From the NCBI GenBank assembly GCA_022764085.1, contig JALERP010000111.1:1-54580 (forward strand): a stretch of DNA of 54,580 nucleotides. Direction: 5' to 3'. A model generated the notes under the pieces. It was not told the origin of the DNA and ran no database searches. It worked only from the letters and a program-made list of their open reading frames with translations. The position numbers and the translations under genes were made by a program. Of this stretch, positions 15,969-26,400 are shown piece after piece. This stretch comes from Prevotella sp. Its GTDB lineage: Bacteria > Bacteroidota > Bacteroidia > Bacteroidales > Bacteroidaceae. How positions within the stretch are numbered: position 1 is the first letter of the stretch; each line of letters starts with the position of its first letter.

Positions 15969-18900
15969 TAATTCCTCTCCCGCTGCCGTTGCGCTGAATT
16001 CCGGGCTATAGGCACATTGTGCCGAACAAGTGCCGGTTTGGTAAGTGCCGGTGCGGTCGATATAATAATCCGTTTCTATCACTCGTTTGCCTTTGGGCAT
16101 AGAGTTGAGGTAGAAATTGGTGGTATTGTCCTTCGGCGAGCAGTATGCACCGTTTCTGTATCCTGTGAGCTGTTCCACAGGCTGCATACAGGCAGCACGA
16201 CGGTCAACAATTTCCACGAAGTCTAGGTCGCGGTCAGATGTGACAGTGATTCTCACTTTCACCCTTGCGCCAACCATTAAACCTCCATCGGGAAGAATGA
16301 TTTCACGTTTTACGCTAAGTCCCTGACTGCTCTTTCTTACATTTGTTGATTTTTCCATATACTGGGCATACAAAGCCCCCCATGCCGTACCTTCAGAAGA
16401 CTTGTTGAACGAAATGGTTTTCATTTTCCTGTCCACCGTGGTGGCAGTCTTTACATATCCCATACCGGCAGTGGCTTTTGGCATATTGAGCTTTTTGCCA
16501 TCGATAGATATTACGGTCTCTTCCTTGGGTGCCAGCATATCAGCAGATGACATAAGGAAAGCGAAAACAGCATTCACACTGTTAATAGGAGTGTCCCACA
16601 TTTGTCCGCGTTTCTCCTGAATCAGCCAACGTTGCATTTCATTAATAGTCATTATCTCGTTAGGAGATACAAGAGATAACGCCTCGATGGTAGCCACCTG
16701 TGTAGGAATACGATAGTCGCACCATGAATAAGAGGCTCGTTGTGTTTCAAAGAACCTTCCCATATCTTCTTTATATGTAGTGTATTCCTTGAGACTTCTG
16801 ACATATTCTGCAGCCAGTTTCTTCTCGCCGTTTCTGGCGAGAATGACAGCCGTCATAGCCTTTTCGTATATGGTTTGGTCTTTTATTTTCTTCTTCATAA
16901 GTGAGATGAGATAATCAGAAGCAGCTTTCGTTTCTCCTTGCAGTTTTCGTCCGTCAATAGCATTGGCATATAGATACTGAAGATGTATTGACGAGAAGGA
17001 TGGTAGCTTACTCTTCTTCATCTCCTTGACATCCTTGACAATCTCCTTGTCGAGGAAAGCGGCAGCAGCAGTCTTCATCTCCTTGGTGTCTGCATTCTCG
17101 CCAGTCATGAATTCCATACGCGCAAGGGTCTGAAGAATCTGTGCAGTCATATATGCAGAACCATTCATGCCTTTCCACCAGCTCCACGAACCGTCAGTGT
17201 TTTGTAGTTTCGAGAGTTTGTCAACAGCAGATGAGATACGTGCATTCATGGTGTTGTCATCAAAGAAGTCGCCGAGTGAGCGCTTTATGTCTTCTTCCTT
17301 GTCAGCGGCAGTCATCCATGGCGTTTCGCTGATTAAAAGAGCCTTCAGTTCTGCATTGCGGTTTAGACTGCTGTGAAGCGACTCGCCTCCGTTGCGTGCC
17401 TCTTCCTTCCATAAGTTGAATGTAGAACGAATACGCGGGTTGCTTTCCGCTATATGCCTTCCGAGAACGTTTGTATATAACACTGTGCTTTGGTCGATGG
17501 CGTTGTTGTCGCGTGCAGAACCTATGTAAGGCAGTGCCTGAACCATCATCCAAGCAGTGTTGTTGGTATATTCCACTGTCAGTTTGGCTGTATTGTCCTT
17601 AACGGGGAACAATTTGTCGATGTTGATTTCCTTAATCCCCTTGTCAATCTGTGTAAATGACACTGTCTCAGTCACCATCTCCCTATTTGGAAGTATGGGC
17701 AGATAATTCTGTTCTCCGTCCGAGAAACTATGTCCGTTATCGCTTATGCCGTTAGCCACAATTTTACATACCACAAGTGATGGTGTAGAGGCAGTAGGGG
17801 CAAAGTCGAAAACGACCGCTGTAGTCTTGTTGAGTTCCACGTTGAACGGTTTAGTATTAGTCAAGAACACCTTTCCGGTTTCGGGGTCAGACATCTCAAT
17901 TCGTACGTCTCCCCTGGCAGGGGCATTTCCTGTATTGAATATCTTTGCAGCGATAGTAGTATTGTCGCCCATTCGCACGAATCTTGGCATATTTGGCTGT
18001 ACCATGACTTCCTTTTGTGCCACGGTCTCGCCTTCGAGCATACCGTAAGACATGTCTTGTGTATGTGCCAGTCCGATAAAACGCCATGAAGTAAGAGTCT
18101 CGGGCAGTGTGAATGAAATGATGGCATTGCCTTTCTTGTCAGCAATGATGTTTGGGAAGAAGAACGCAGTCTCGTTCATATTCTCACGGATGACCTCCTC
18201 TTTTCCTTTCTCTTGTGCAAAAGCACTCTTTTCCTCTTGTGCAGCTTCATCGGATACAGCCATAGCCGCTTCTTTTACTACATGATTAAATATCTTCGAT
18301 TCATATTTCTCCACACCAGTTGCTGCGAGCTCAACCATACTCTTGTTCATACTGCCTACCATTGTCTTTCTCATTAGCGGCGAGTAAGAGTATTTCGTTT
18401 TTGTAGTGAACAATTCCGGGTCAAACTCAGACAATCTAAGTTGGGTGAAATTCATTTTCGCCAGTTTTGCGCAACCGGAAAGAGATAACCTTCCGCGGAA
18501 TGCCGTTTCCCATGACGTATATGGCATGGGAGTCCAAAGGCTTACGTTGACATACCAGTTGTGCTTCATAATCTGGTCGAGCGAAGCATCGTAGAGGGTA
18601 GCCATCATCTGGGCATCAGCAGGTTTGCCCTTTGCGTTGAGGATGCTCATTGTCCACTGTTCGCTTTGTCCTGGCACCAGTCTGTCTCTGAAAGTTGTCC
18701 ATTTCATCTGAAGCTTATTGTCTGGTATAGGTCTTTGTATAGTCTGTGAAAAACTATGCAATATACCGTCCTTGACCCATGCGTAAGTGAGGAGCAGTCC
18801 GTTTCCATATGCCTCCTTGTATTTGAATGTGCGGTTGATGAGAGCGTTGCTTATACTCTCACGCCCGCTCTCAAGCACCTTGTTGCCTGATATTATGCTA

Positions 18901-21446
18901 TATACAACATGAATGTCCTTCCTTGATGAACCAGCCTGCAAAGTCACGATACTGTTATGGTCGGCAAAATGATCGGCAGACACATAGAACCATTCGTCAG
19001 TGTCGGTACATGGAGTCTTGTCGTCGAGGTTAAAAACGATGAACTCCTGTCTGAGAGTGTCGCTGTCGCATAGAGCATACAGAGAGTGTTTCCCTGAAAC
19101 CAGTTTCGCTGGTAACAGGATAGGAGTCATTGTGCGTCCTTCGAGCCATTCACCTTCGTCGATTCTCATTCTCACGGAAGTGTTGACATCTATTCCAGCC
19201 TGGTTCTTGAGATAAACTGTTACGCTCTTGAGACTGTCCCCCAGTTCTTTTTCAGCAATGTTGCTGCTTATGGCAGTATTTTTGTTGCCCAAAGGAATGA
19301 CCATTTCGCCGCTTTGAGTCTCGCCGCTTATATCAGTAACGTCAGCCTCCACTGCGAAGTTGTAGAACATTCTGATATTTCCGTCATTTGGCATAACGAG
19401 TGGTACGGAAACATCGAAAAATCCGTCACCGTCGGTGATGGTCTCTTCCTCTTTAATAGTCTTGTTAGCAGTATTTTTGGAGTACCAAGGGCACCACCAC
19501 AGGGACGGACGGCGCACCACTCGGTATTTTACCTTTGCCCCTTGCACAGGTACTCCTGCGTATGACAATGCCTTAGCCTTAACACTTAGAGTGTCCCCCC
19601 CCTGATACTTGGTATTTACAGTTGGAAATTCCACCTTGAAAGTCGGTCGTTTATATTCCTCCACACGTATTCTTTTAATATACCCTCTTGTCCTTATGAA
19701 ATACGATCCCGACATTCCGCTCTCCGGCAGATTGAATTCAACGCTCATGGTGCCGAATTTGTCAGTCGTGGCTTCCTGCTCGTCAATGATATTATTGTTG
19801 GTGTCGCGCAGTTCGAGAGTTAAACTTTTGCCTTCAAGTGAATGAGCCTTCGTCCACGAGTCCTTGGCATATACAATAGCAGCCACTTTCACCTTTTGTC
19901 CAGGACGATAAATACCCCTGTCAGTAAAAATGTTGATGTTTTCCTCTTCCTTGCCTTCTGAGTCATTATAGTTAAAATCGCTCCACGCCGAGCTGTTCAG
20001 ACAAGCCTTGTCGTTGTCGGTGTATGTATAGTATTTCAGGGATGTCTTGCTTGGCAGTTGGTAGATAACCTCGCCGTTGTTATCACATGTGAGAGTCACC
20101 GTCTTGTTTTTGGACGAATATGTGCTGACATCAATTTTGGCTCCGCCAATGGGGTGTCCAGTAGTAGAATTGACCACAACGAACTTGATTTTTTTACCTG
20201 GAAGTGATTGTGTAATTGTAGTGATGTCGCTGACCCATAGGATAATTCGCTTAGTTTCAGTGACTGGGTTTGTAGAGAACTCCACAAGGTATGCTCCCTT
20301 TGGCAGAGCGTCAATCTTTATGGAGTCATTCTTAATAATCTCATAATTCGGTATTCCTCCGAAGTTGGCAGTTTTGGTCTGTATTGGATAATCAGACATC
20401 CTTGACTTTATGAATTTGAAGTCATTGGCGTTATCAGGAGAATAGTTTCTTCTACCGTCAATATCCACTTTATACAAGTTCATTGTCACGGTGTTCACGT
20501 TCCTGACATTCTTAAGTATAGCCCATACATCCATTCCCGATCTTATTACGCTTCTTGGCACTTCTGCAGTGAACATAGATCGCGTAAGTTTTTTTTCTGC
20601 ATGTCTGAGGTGCCCCATTCCTTGCCACTCCCCCCATTTGTCAAGGGCGTAATGAATATACCCAATCAGCTCTTCGGTAGTTACATCCTTACATTTGCTC
20701 ATGGCATCGTATCTTGCCATTGCCACCTCACCTGCAACGTCAATGTCTTCGTAAACATGTAGTATGGAGTCGAGAGCGAAAACCAGTGGCGATTTCCTCA
20801 CGATATATTGACCTGTGTTTTCCTTGATTTCCTTTTGTACGTATTTCAATGCGGAAATACATGCCGCGCGGCGGTTTCCGTTCTTGTTGTAATACTCATA
20901 GAGAGGCATATACTGTTCTGTCTCATTTCCTATGACGCTTAACAAGTCACCACCGAATATGTTCGCATTTGTCCCTTCCACAACAAATGGAGATAACAAT
21001 CCGGCTTTGGTTTTTGCAAGAAGTTGCACGTCGTTGATGGCCGCCTTGCGATACATCTTAGCCTTAGCTTCAGAATCTTTCTCCACGTCCGTTTTGTTCA
21101 TTCCGTTGTATAGCTTATATAGAATGGCAGCGTAAACAGACTTCATCACCTTGTTGTTGGTGCTGTTGTATGATGCTTCAATTCTTTTTAAGGCGGGCAT
21201 CAGCGAGTCAGGATTAATGACAGTAATAGCATTAAGAGCTTGTATTTTCGCCTTTAACAGTTGTCCGTAATCCTTATCCACCTCAGCCTTGTCAGCAATC
21301 TGTATAAGCAAGTCATACTCCGTTTGCGGCAGATCTTTGTCCTGTGCAGTTTTCACCTGTTTCCACAAAGAAGAATAGTTCTGCGCATCTAATGCGAGTG
21401 GTAGAAATATAATTCCTACAACGAGTATAGTCAGTATCTTTTTCAT
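15954..21446 (-). CDS. Alpha-2-macroglobulin family protein (thioester-less)
   Basis: A giant exported protein of 1830 aa if started at ATG 21446, which gives MKKILTILVVGIIFLPLALDAQ as a clean signal peptide. The ORF track begins 16 codons earlier without one. The architecture is that of bacterial alpha-2-macroglobulins. An N-terminal Bacteroidetes extension (to about 500) precedes macroglobulin domains with NIFTDRGIYRPGQKVKVAAI. The A2M domain follows (LPETLTSWRFIGLAHTQDMS), then the helical complement-like domain (MMVQALPYIGSA, NTDGSWSWWKGMNGS). At the usual CxEQ thioester site the sequence reads NNAIDQS, so the covalent trap is absent. A role as envelope protease trap or structural partner is inferred. 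Confidence 0.88.
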   Translation of the reverse strand: MKKILTILVVGIIFLPLALDAQNYSSLWKQVKTAQDKDLPQTEYDLLIQIADKAEVDKDYGQLLKAKIQALNAITVINPDSLMPALKRIEASYNSTNNKVMKSVYAAILYKLYNGMNKTDVEKDSEAKAKMYRKAAINDVQLLAKTKAGLLSPFVVEGTNANIFGGDLLSVIGNETEQYMPLYEYYNKNGNRRAACISALKYVQKEIKENTGQYIVRKSPLVFALDSILHVYEDIDVAGEVAMARYDAMSKCKDVTTEELIGYIHYALDKWGEWQGMGHLRHAEKKLTRSMFTAEVPRSVIRSGMDVWAILKNVRNVNTVTMNLYKVDIDGRRNYSPDNANDFKFIKSRMSDYPIQTKTANFGGIPNYEIIKNDSIKIDALPKGAYLVEFSTNPVTETKRIILWVSDITTITQSLPGKKIKFVVVNSTTGHPIGGAKIDVSTYSSKNKTVTLTCDNNGEVIYQLPSKTSLKYYTYTDNDKACLNSSAWSDFNYNDSEGKEEENINIFTDRGIYRPGQKVKVAAIVYAKDSWTKAHSLEGKSLTLELRDTNNNIIDEQEATTDKFGTMSVEFNLPESGMSGSYFIRTRGYIKRIRVEEYKRPTFKVEFPTVNTKYQGGDTLSVKAKALSYAGVPVQGAKVKYRVVRRPSLWWCPWYSKNTANKTIKEEETITDGDGFFDVSVPLVMPNDGNIRMFYNFAVEADVTDISGETQSGEMVIPLGNKNTAISSNIAEKELGDSLKSVTVYLKNQAGIDVNTSVRMRIDEGEWLEGRTMTPILLPAKLVSGKHSLYALCDSDTLRQEFIVFNLDDKTPCTDTDEWFYVSADHFADHNSIVTLQAGSSRKDIHVVYSIISGNKVLESGRESISNALINRTFKYKEAYGNGLLLTYAWVKDGILHSFSQTIQRPIPDNKLQMKWTTFRDRLVPGQSEQWTMSILNAKGKPADAQMMATLYDASLDQIMKHNWYVNVSLWTPMPYTSWETAFRGRLSLSGCAKLAKMNFTQLRLSEFDPELFTTKTKYSYSPLMRKTMVGSMNKSMVELAATGVEKYESKIFNHVVKEAAMAVSDEAAQEEKSAFAQEKGKEEVIRENMNETAFFFPNIIADKKGNAIISFTLPETLTSWRFIGLAHTQDMSYGMLEGETVAQKEVMVQPNMPRFVRMGDNTTIAAKIFNTGNAPARGDVRIEMSDPETGKVFLTNTKPFNVELNKTTAVVFDFAPTASTPSLVVCKIVANGISDNGHSFSDGEQNYLPILPNREMVTETVSFTQIDKGIKEINIDKLFPVKDNTAKLTVEYTNNTAWMMVQALPYIGSARDNNAIDQSTVLYTNVLGRHIAESNPRIRSTFNLWKEEARNGGESLHSSLNRNAELKALLISETPWMTAADKEEDIKRSLGDFFDDNTMNARISSAVDKLSKLQNTDGSWSWWKGMNGSAYMTAQILQTLARMEFMTGENADTKEMKTAAAAFLDKEIVKDVKEMKKSKLPSFSSIHLQYLYANAIDGRKLQGETKAASDYLISLMKKKIKDQTIYEKAMTAVILARNGEKKLAAEYVRSLKEYTTYKEDMGRFFETQRASYSWCDYRIPTQVATIEALSLVSPNEIMTINEMQRWLIQEKRGQMWDTPINSVNAVFAFLMSSADMLAPKEETVISIDGKKLNMPKATAGMGYVKTATTVDRKMKTISFNKSSEGTAWGALYAQYMEKSTNVRKSSQGLSVKREIILPDGGLMVGARVKVRITVTSDRDLDFVEIVDRRAACMQPVEQLTGYRNGAYCSPKDNTTNFYLNSMPKGKRVIETDYYIDRTGTYQTGTCSAQCAYSPEFSATAAGEELQIKN

Positions 21447-21523
21447 ATCGCCATAATTATCTTTTATCGTATGTTTATTGAAATAATGCGGCATTTATTG
21501 CAAATCTTGCATCAATCAGCCTA

Positions 21524-21531
21524 CAAATTTA
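21524..21531 (-). promoter_or_regulatory. Promoter -7 element for the macroglobulin operon
   Basis: Minus-strand TAAATTTG lies 77 bp upstream of the chosen start of the macroglobulin gene. No clear -33 element was identified. Confidence 0.5.
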
Positions 21532-21598
21532 CATAAAAAAGATAGATTGACCTTATTTATTAAAGAAAATTATGTTTTGTTTGGGGGAATTTAATGAA

Positions 21599-21706
21599 TT
21601 GTAGGGGTGGTGGGGTTTTGTAGGGGTAGGTAGGTTTTTGTAGGGGTAGTGGGTTTTTGTAGGGGTGGTGGGGTTTTGTAGGGGTAGGTAGGGGTTTTTA
21701 TAGGGG
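21599..21706 (+). repeat. G-rich 19-21-bp VNTR (TTTTGTAGGGG units)
   Basis: Five to six tandem units, each T-run + GTAGGGG + GGT/AGGT/GTGGGG, with lengths of 19, 19, 19, 20 and 21 bp. Two unit types alternate (GGTGGTGGGG and GGTAGGTAGG). Each unit has two or more G-tracts, so quadruplex formation on the plus strand is possible. It sits between ddh and the macroglobulin promoter. Confidence 0.85.
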
Positions 21707-21728
21707 CCCATGCGGAGAGGCATGGGCC
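21705..21728 (-). terminator. Terminator hairpin of ddh
   Basis: A perfect 9-bp stem GGCCCATGC/GCATGGGCC with a 6-nt loop, 19 bp after the ddh stop. The minus-strand tail (CCTATAAAAA) lacks a clean U-run, so efficiency is uncertain. Confidence 0.65.
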
Positions 21729-21746
21729 ATTTTGCTGCTATCTGAA

Positions 21747-22646
21747 TTATACTAAGTGGGCGATTAGGTCTTCGCGATTTCCTTCCAGGAAATCAACAAC
21801 AGGAATCTCAATCATGGTGTAGCATCCAGGCTGCTGGCGCATAGAGGCACGAGCCACGTTGACGAGAACCTGACCAGTAAGGGCGGGGTTGTTGATGCTC
21901 ATGTTGAACTCAAGACGCTGATTCTGAGTTTGTCCACTCACACCCTTGCGCACAAGGTTTACACCATGACCCATATCACGTACATCGTCAACAGAAGCCA
22001 CCTGGAACACGTGAGTTTCATCGTTTGAGAAGTAGGGGTCAGCCTTGATGGCCTTTGTGACATCCTCCAGTCTGTATCCTTCCTCAAGTTCCACATATAC
22101 CATTCGGCGGTGGATTCCCTCACCAAGAGGAATAGTCATTGAAAGTGCATTCTTTACTCCCTCCTTTGAACGCACACAAACAGAGTGTCCCATAGACATT
22201 CCTGGACCAAAGTTAGTATAGCTAAGTCCCTTTGGAGCAAGGCTTTGCATCAAAGTTCTCACCACAGAGTCAGAACCGGGATCCCATCCTGCTGCGATAA
22301 CCGAAACAGTGTTGTTCTCTCGACATATAGGCATCAGTTCATTGCGGTAATCGAGGATGCTTGTGTGGATGTCGAAGCTGTCAACTGTGTTTATACCGAG
22401 AGGAAGAATCTGCTTTGCGAAATCCGGGCACGAACGAGTAGGGGCACAAAGGATGGCGACGTCAACATCCTTTAGTTCACGTATGTCTTTTACCACCTCA
22501 TACTGAGCAAGCTCAGCAGGTTTGTTCTCAGCTCCATTGCGTCTAACTATACCGGCAATTTCGAAGTCATTGGCAGCTTCAAGTGCCTGGACGGTGTAAC
22601 GTCCGATGTTGCCGTATCCAACTACGGCTGCTTTGATTTTTTTCAT
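21747..22646 (-). CDS. ddh: meso-Diaminopimelate D-dehydrogenase
   Basis: A 299-aa NADPH-dependent oxidoreductase that makes meso-diaminopimelate from tetrahydrodipicolinate in one step, feeding lysine and peptidoglycan synthesis. The Rossmann fingerprint is VVGYGNIGRYTVQALE near the N-terminus. Substrate-loop sequences typical of Ddh follow: APTRSCPDFAKQILPLGINT, DSFDIHTSILDYRNELM, AAGWDPGSDSVVRTLMQ, and TNFGPGMSMGHSVCVRSKEG. The length and C-terminus (LEFNMSINNPALTGQVLVN...) agree with the family. It has its own promoter (22690-22697, minus) and a hairpin terminator, so it is probably monocistronic. Confidence 0.95.
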   Translation of the reverse strand: MKKIKAAVVGYGNIGRYTVQALEAANDFEIAGIVRRNGAENKPAELAQYEVVKDIRELKDVDVAILCAPTRSCPDFAKQILPLGINTVDSFDIHTSILDYRNELMPICRENNTVSVIAAGWDPGSDSVVRTLMQSLAPKGLSYTNFGPGMSMGHSVCVRSKEGVKNALSMTIPLGEGIHRRMVYVELEEGYRLEDVTKAIKADPYFSNDETHVFQVASVDDVRDMGHGVNLVRKGVSGQTQNQRLEFNMSINNPALTGQVLVNVARASMRQQPGCYTMIEIPVVDFLEGNREDLIAHLV

Positions 22647-22689
22647 TCTTCTATATCTTTTTTTAATATTACGTTTGACTTTGCGGTTG

Positions 22690-22697
22690 CAAAATTA
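22690..22697 (-). promoter_or_regulatory. Promoter -7 element for ddh
   Basis: Minus-strand TAATTTTG, with minus-strand TTTG at 22721-22724 (23-bp spacer), 43 bp before the ddh start. Confidence 0.55.
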
Positions 22698-22852
22698 CAC
22701 ATTTTCGTTGGAATATCGTTCAAATTGCAAGAAAAAAATGATAAATAAATGCAGATTTGTATAAATCCACATTTTTTTAGCCTTAAATACAATAAATTGT
22801 AAGTAAAATGCGTTTTTTTTATTGTATCACATTATTAAAATAGAAAACAGAC

Positions 22853-23455
22853 ATGATAGAATATATAAAAGGTGAACTTGCCGACCTGAGTCCAGCGATG
22901 GCAGTAGTGGAAGCCGGTGGTGTTGGATATGCGATGAACATATCTCTCAACACCTATTCCGCCATTCAGGGAAAGAAGGCCGTGAAGCTCTACGCCTTTG
23001 AGGCGATACGTGAAGATGCTCACGTGCTTTATGGATTTGTAAGCAAGAAGGAGCGTGAGTTATTCCAGTTGCTGATAACAGTGTCGGGTATTGGTCCGAA
23101 CACAGCTCGTATGGTACTTTCCTCAATGTCTCCTTCAGAGTTGTGCAACAGTATCTCCACGGGAAATGAGAAGTTAATAAAGGGTATAAAGGGTATTGGT
23201 CTGAAGACCGCTCAACGCATTATTGTCGATTTGAGGGACAAGATTGTGACCCTCGGCATTGCCGAAGAGATACCAGCCGGAGGAAGTATTCAGTCACCTG
23301 TAAACAATCAGGTGAAGGACGAGGCGGTGAGTGCCCTTACCATGCTTGGTTTCTCGCCTGCACCTTCTCAGAAAGTTGTTGTTTCCATTCTTCAGGAACG
23401 TCCTGACGCCCCTGTCGAAGAAGTTATCAAACTCGCATTGAAGCAGATTAAGTGA
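22853..23455 (+). CDS. ruvA: Holliday junction branch-migration protein RuvA
   Basis: A 200-aa RuvA that forms the tetramer holding Holliday junctions for the RuvB motor. The N-terminal OB fold starts [20 protein letters not shown] and contains [11 protein letters not shown]. The two helix-hairpin-helix motifs are [20 protein letters not shown] and [23 protein letters not shown]. The C-terminal domain III (about 150-200) contacts RuvB. The start is fixed by the conserved first residues. The stop codon overlaps the GTG start of sprA by four bases (GTGA), implying translational coupling, a pairing typical of Bacteroidetes. Confidence 0.97.
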   Translation: MIEYIKGELADLSPAMAVVEAGGVGYAMNISLNTYSAIQGKKAVKLYAFEAIREDAHVLYGFVSKKERELFQLLITVSGIGPNTARMVLSSMSPSELCNSISTGNEKLIKGIKGIGLKTAQRIIVDLRDKIVTLGIAEEIPAGGSIQSPVNNQVKDEAVSALTMLGFSPAPSQKVVVSILQERPDAPVEEVIKLALKQIK

Positions 23456-26400
23456 AGACAAGACTAGTTATAGCCATAGTAGTTCTCCTTAGTGTGTGTG
23501 CACTGGCCGTGCCTCCTCAGGATGACAAGACAGCCCGTAACGATGCTGTCAAGGAGCAGCCTGTCATTTCTTCGAATGATGTTATTCCCGACTCCCTGCT
23601 CCATTCACGATGGAAGATTCAGAAGACCGTTCCAACCAGTCAGAGCGACCTGCGCCGTTCGCCTCTCGACCTCTCTATGCCCGATAACATTAAGCAGGAG
23701 GTAGTATATGATGACTCGCTCAACGTATATTACATAGGTTCAAAGATAGGCGATTCTTATCTTAATTCTCCAGTGATGATGACTCCCGAAGAATATCAGA
23801 AGTGGAGTGAGAAGAAGGCATTGGATGAATTCTTCAAGTCAAAGAACGCCACAGAGTTTGAGAATAAGGGAAAGGAGAAGTTCGATTTTACCGATATGCA
23901 CTTTGACCTTGGTCCTGCCGAGAAAATATTCGGTCCTGGCGGTGTGAGAATCAAGACCCAGGGAACAGCGGAATTGAAATTGGGAATTAACAAGAAGAAC
24001 GTTGATAATCCCTCGTTGCCCGAGCGCAACCGTAAAACCACGGCATTCGACTTTGACGAGAAGGTCAACCTCAACCTTACGGGAAAGGTAGGCGACAAGG
24101 TGAATATGAGCCTTAACTACAACACCGATGCCACTTTCGACTTCGACACCAAGAATATCAAGCTCAAATATGAAGGCAAGGAAGACGAGATTATCAAACT
24201 CGTTGAGGCGGGAAATGTATCATTCCCCTCAAATTCATCCCTTGTCACCGGTGCCTCGTCGCTTTTTGGTATCAGAACCGACATGCAGTTTGGTAAGTTG
24301 AAATTACAGACAGTCGTATCGCAGAAGAAGTCAACCTCCAAGAGTGTCAGTTCAAAGGGCGGCACCCAGACCACACCGTTCGAAATCAACGTAGCAGACT
24401 ATGAGGAGAACCGTCACTTCTTCCTAAGCCATTATTTCCGCAAGAAATACGACCAGGCGATGTCAACACTGCCAAACTTAATGACAGGAGTCAAAATCAC
24501 CCGTGTTGAGATATGGGTGACAAACAAAACCGGAACAACGAGCAATACCCGTAATATCGTGGCTCTTGCCGACTTGGGCGAGGGCAGTAACCTTGGCAAC
24601 CCGATGTGGGGAGGTAAGGGAGATGTAGTGCCGAGCAATGATGCCAACAGTGAGTATTCAGCGATGGTGACACAGTACGCAGCAGCCCGCGACATCGACC
24701 AGACCAATACAGTGCTGGATGGAATAGGAGGATTCACCGGAGGCGTGGATTATGAAAAGGTCCAGAGTGCACGTCTGCTCACCTCTTCGGAATATACCCT
24801 CAACAGTGCATTGGGATATGTCAGTCTGAAGACCACACTTCAGACCGACCAGGTGTTGGCAGTTGCTTTTGAATACACCTACGGCGGTGTTACCTATCAG
24901 GTGGGTGAGTTTGCCTCCGACAATACCAATACCTCGGAGGCCCTGTTTGTGAAGTCGTTGAAGAACACCGGTACGTCACCCATGATGTCAAACTGGCGTC
25001 TGATGATGAAAAACGTCTATTATCTTGCCCAGAACATAGAGAAGACGAAGTTCAGGCTCGATGTTAAATACCAGAGTGACACTACGGGTGTTTATCTGAC
25101 ATATATCCCTGAGCCCCAAACCAAAAACACGATTCTCATCCGTGCCTTGGGAGCCGACCGCCTTGACAATAACAACAAGGCGAACCCCAACGGCTATTTC
25201 GATTATGTTGAAGGATATACCGTGAGCAACGGTCGTGTATTCTTCCCCAAGGCAGAGCCCTTTGGACAGTATCTTTTAGACTATCTTGTCTCCAAGGGAG
25301 TATCAATGGACAGAGCAGAGAAATATGCCTTTACGGAATTGTATGACACTACGAAGACAGCGGCTAAACAAATTGCCGAGAAGAACAAGTTTGAGCTGAC
25401 GGGACAGTTTAAGGGTTCGTCAGCAGGTGTCATATCATTGGGAGCATATAATGTTCCGCGAGGTTCAGTTGTAGTTACTGCAGGAGGAGTAACCCTTACC
25501 GAAGGTTCCGACTATAGCGTTGATTATTCAGCAGGTGAAGTAACCATTCTCAATCAGAGCATCATTGATGCCGGAACAGCCGTCAACGTGTCTTTGGAGA
25601 GCAACAGTGACTACGGTATGCAGAGAAAAACTTTCTACGGAATAAACTGGGAGTATGATTTCACCAAGAACTTCCAGTTGAGTGGTACGTTGCAGCGTGT
25701 ATATGAGCAGACCCTCACCTCCAAGGTGGCAATGGGCAGCGAGCCCCTCAACAATATGCTTTGGGGCATGAATGTCAACTGGAAGCAGGAGAGCCAATGG
25801 CTCACCGACATGCTCGACAAACTGCCCTTCCTGCACCTTACCCAGCCCTCCAACATATCCTTCACAGGCGAGTTTGCTCAACTTATTGCCGGTCAGGCAA
25901 GCGGTGTGCAGGACGATGCCTCATATATTGATGACTTCGAGAACACGAAGAACGGAATCGACGTGTCCCAACCCAAGTCTTGGGTACTGTCAAGTGTACC
26001 TTCCATGTTCTCTGAAAGCAGCGACAAGACAACCCTCTCGAGCGGTTTTAACAGGGCACAATTGGCATGGTACACCATCGACCCTCTTTTCACCTATCGT
26101 TCATCGTCACTTACTCCTGCTCATATCAAGAGCGACCTTGAGCAACTTTCCAACCACTATGTCAGGGAGATATATGTCAGTGAGCTTTATCCTAACCGCC
26201 AGCAGAGCACATACAGCGGAGCAACGTCAACCCTGTCTATCCTCAACCTCGCCTATTATCCCACAGAGCGTGGCCCTTATAACTTCTCCACAAGTCTTAA
26301 TCCCGACGGTTCACTTCCTCAGCCTGACAAGAAATGGGGCGGAATGATGAGAAAGTTGGAAACCAACGATTTCGAGCAGGCAAACATCGAGTATGTGGAA

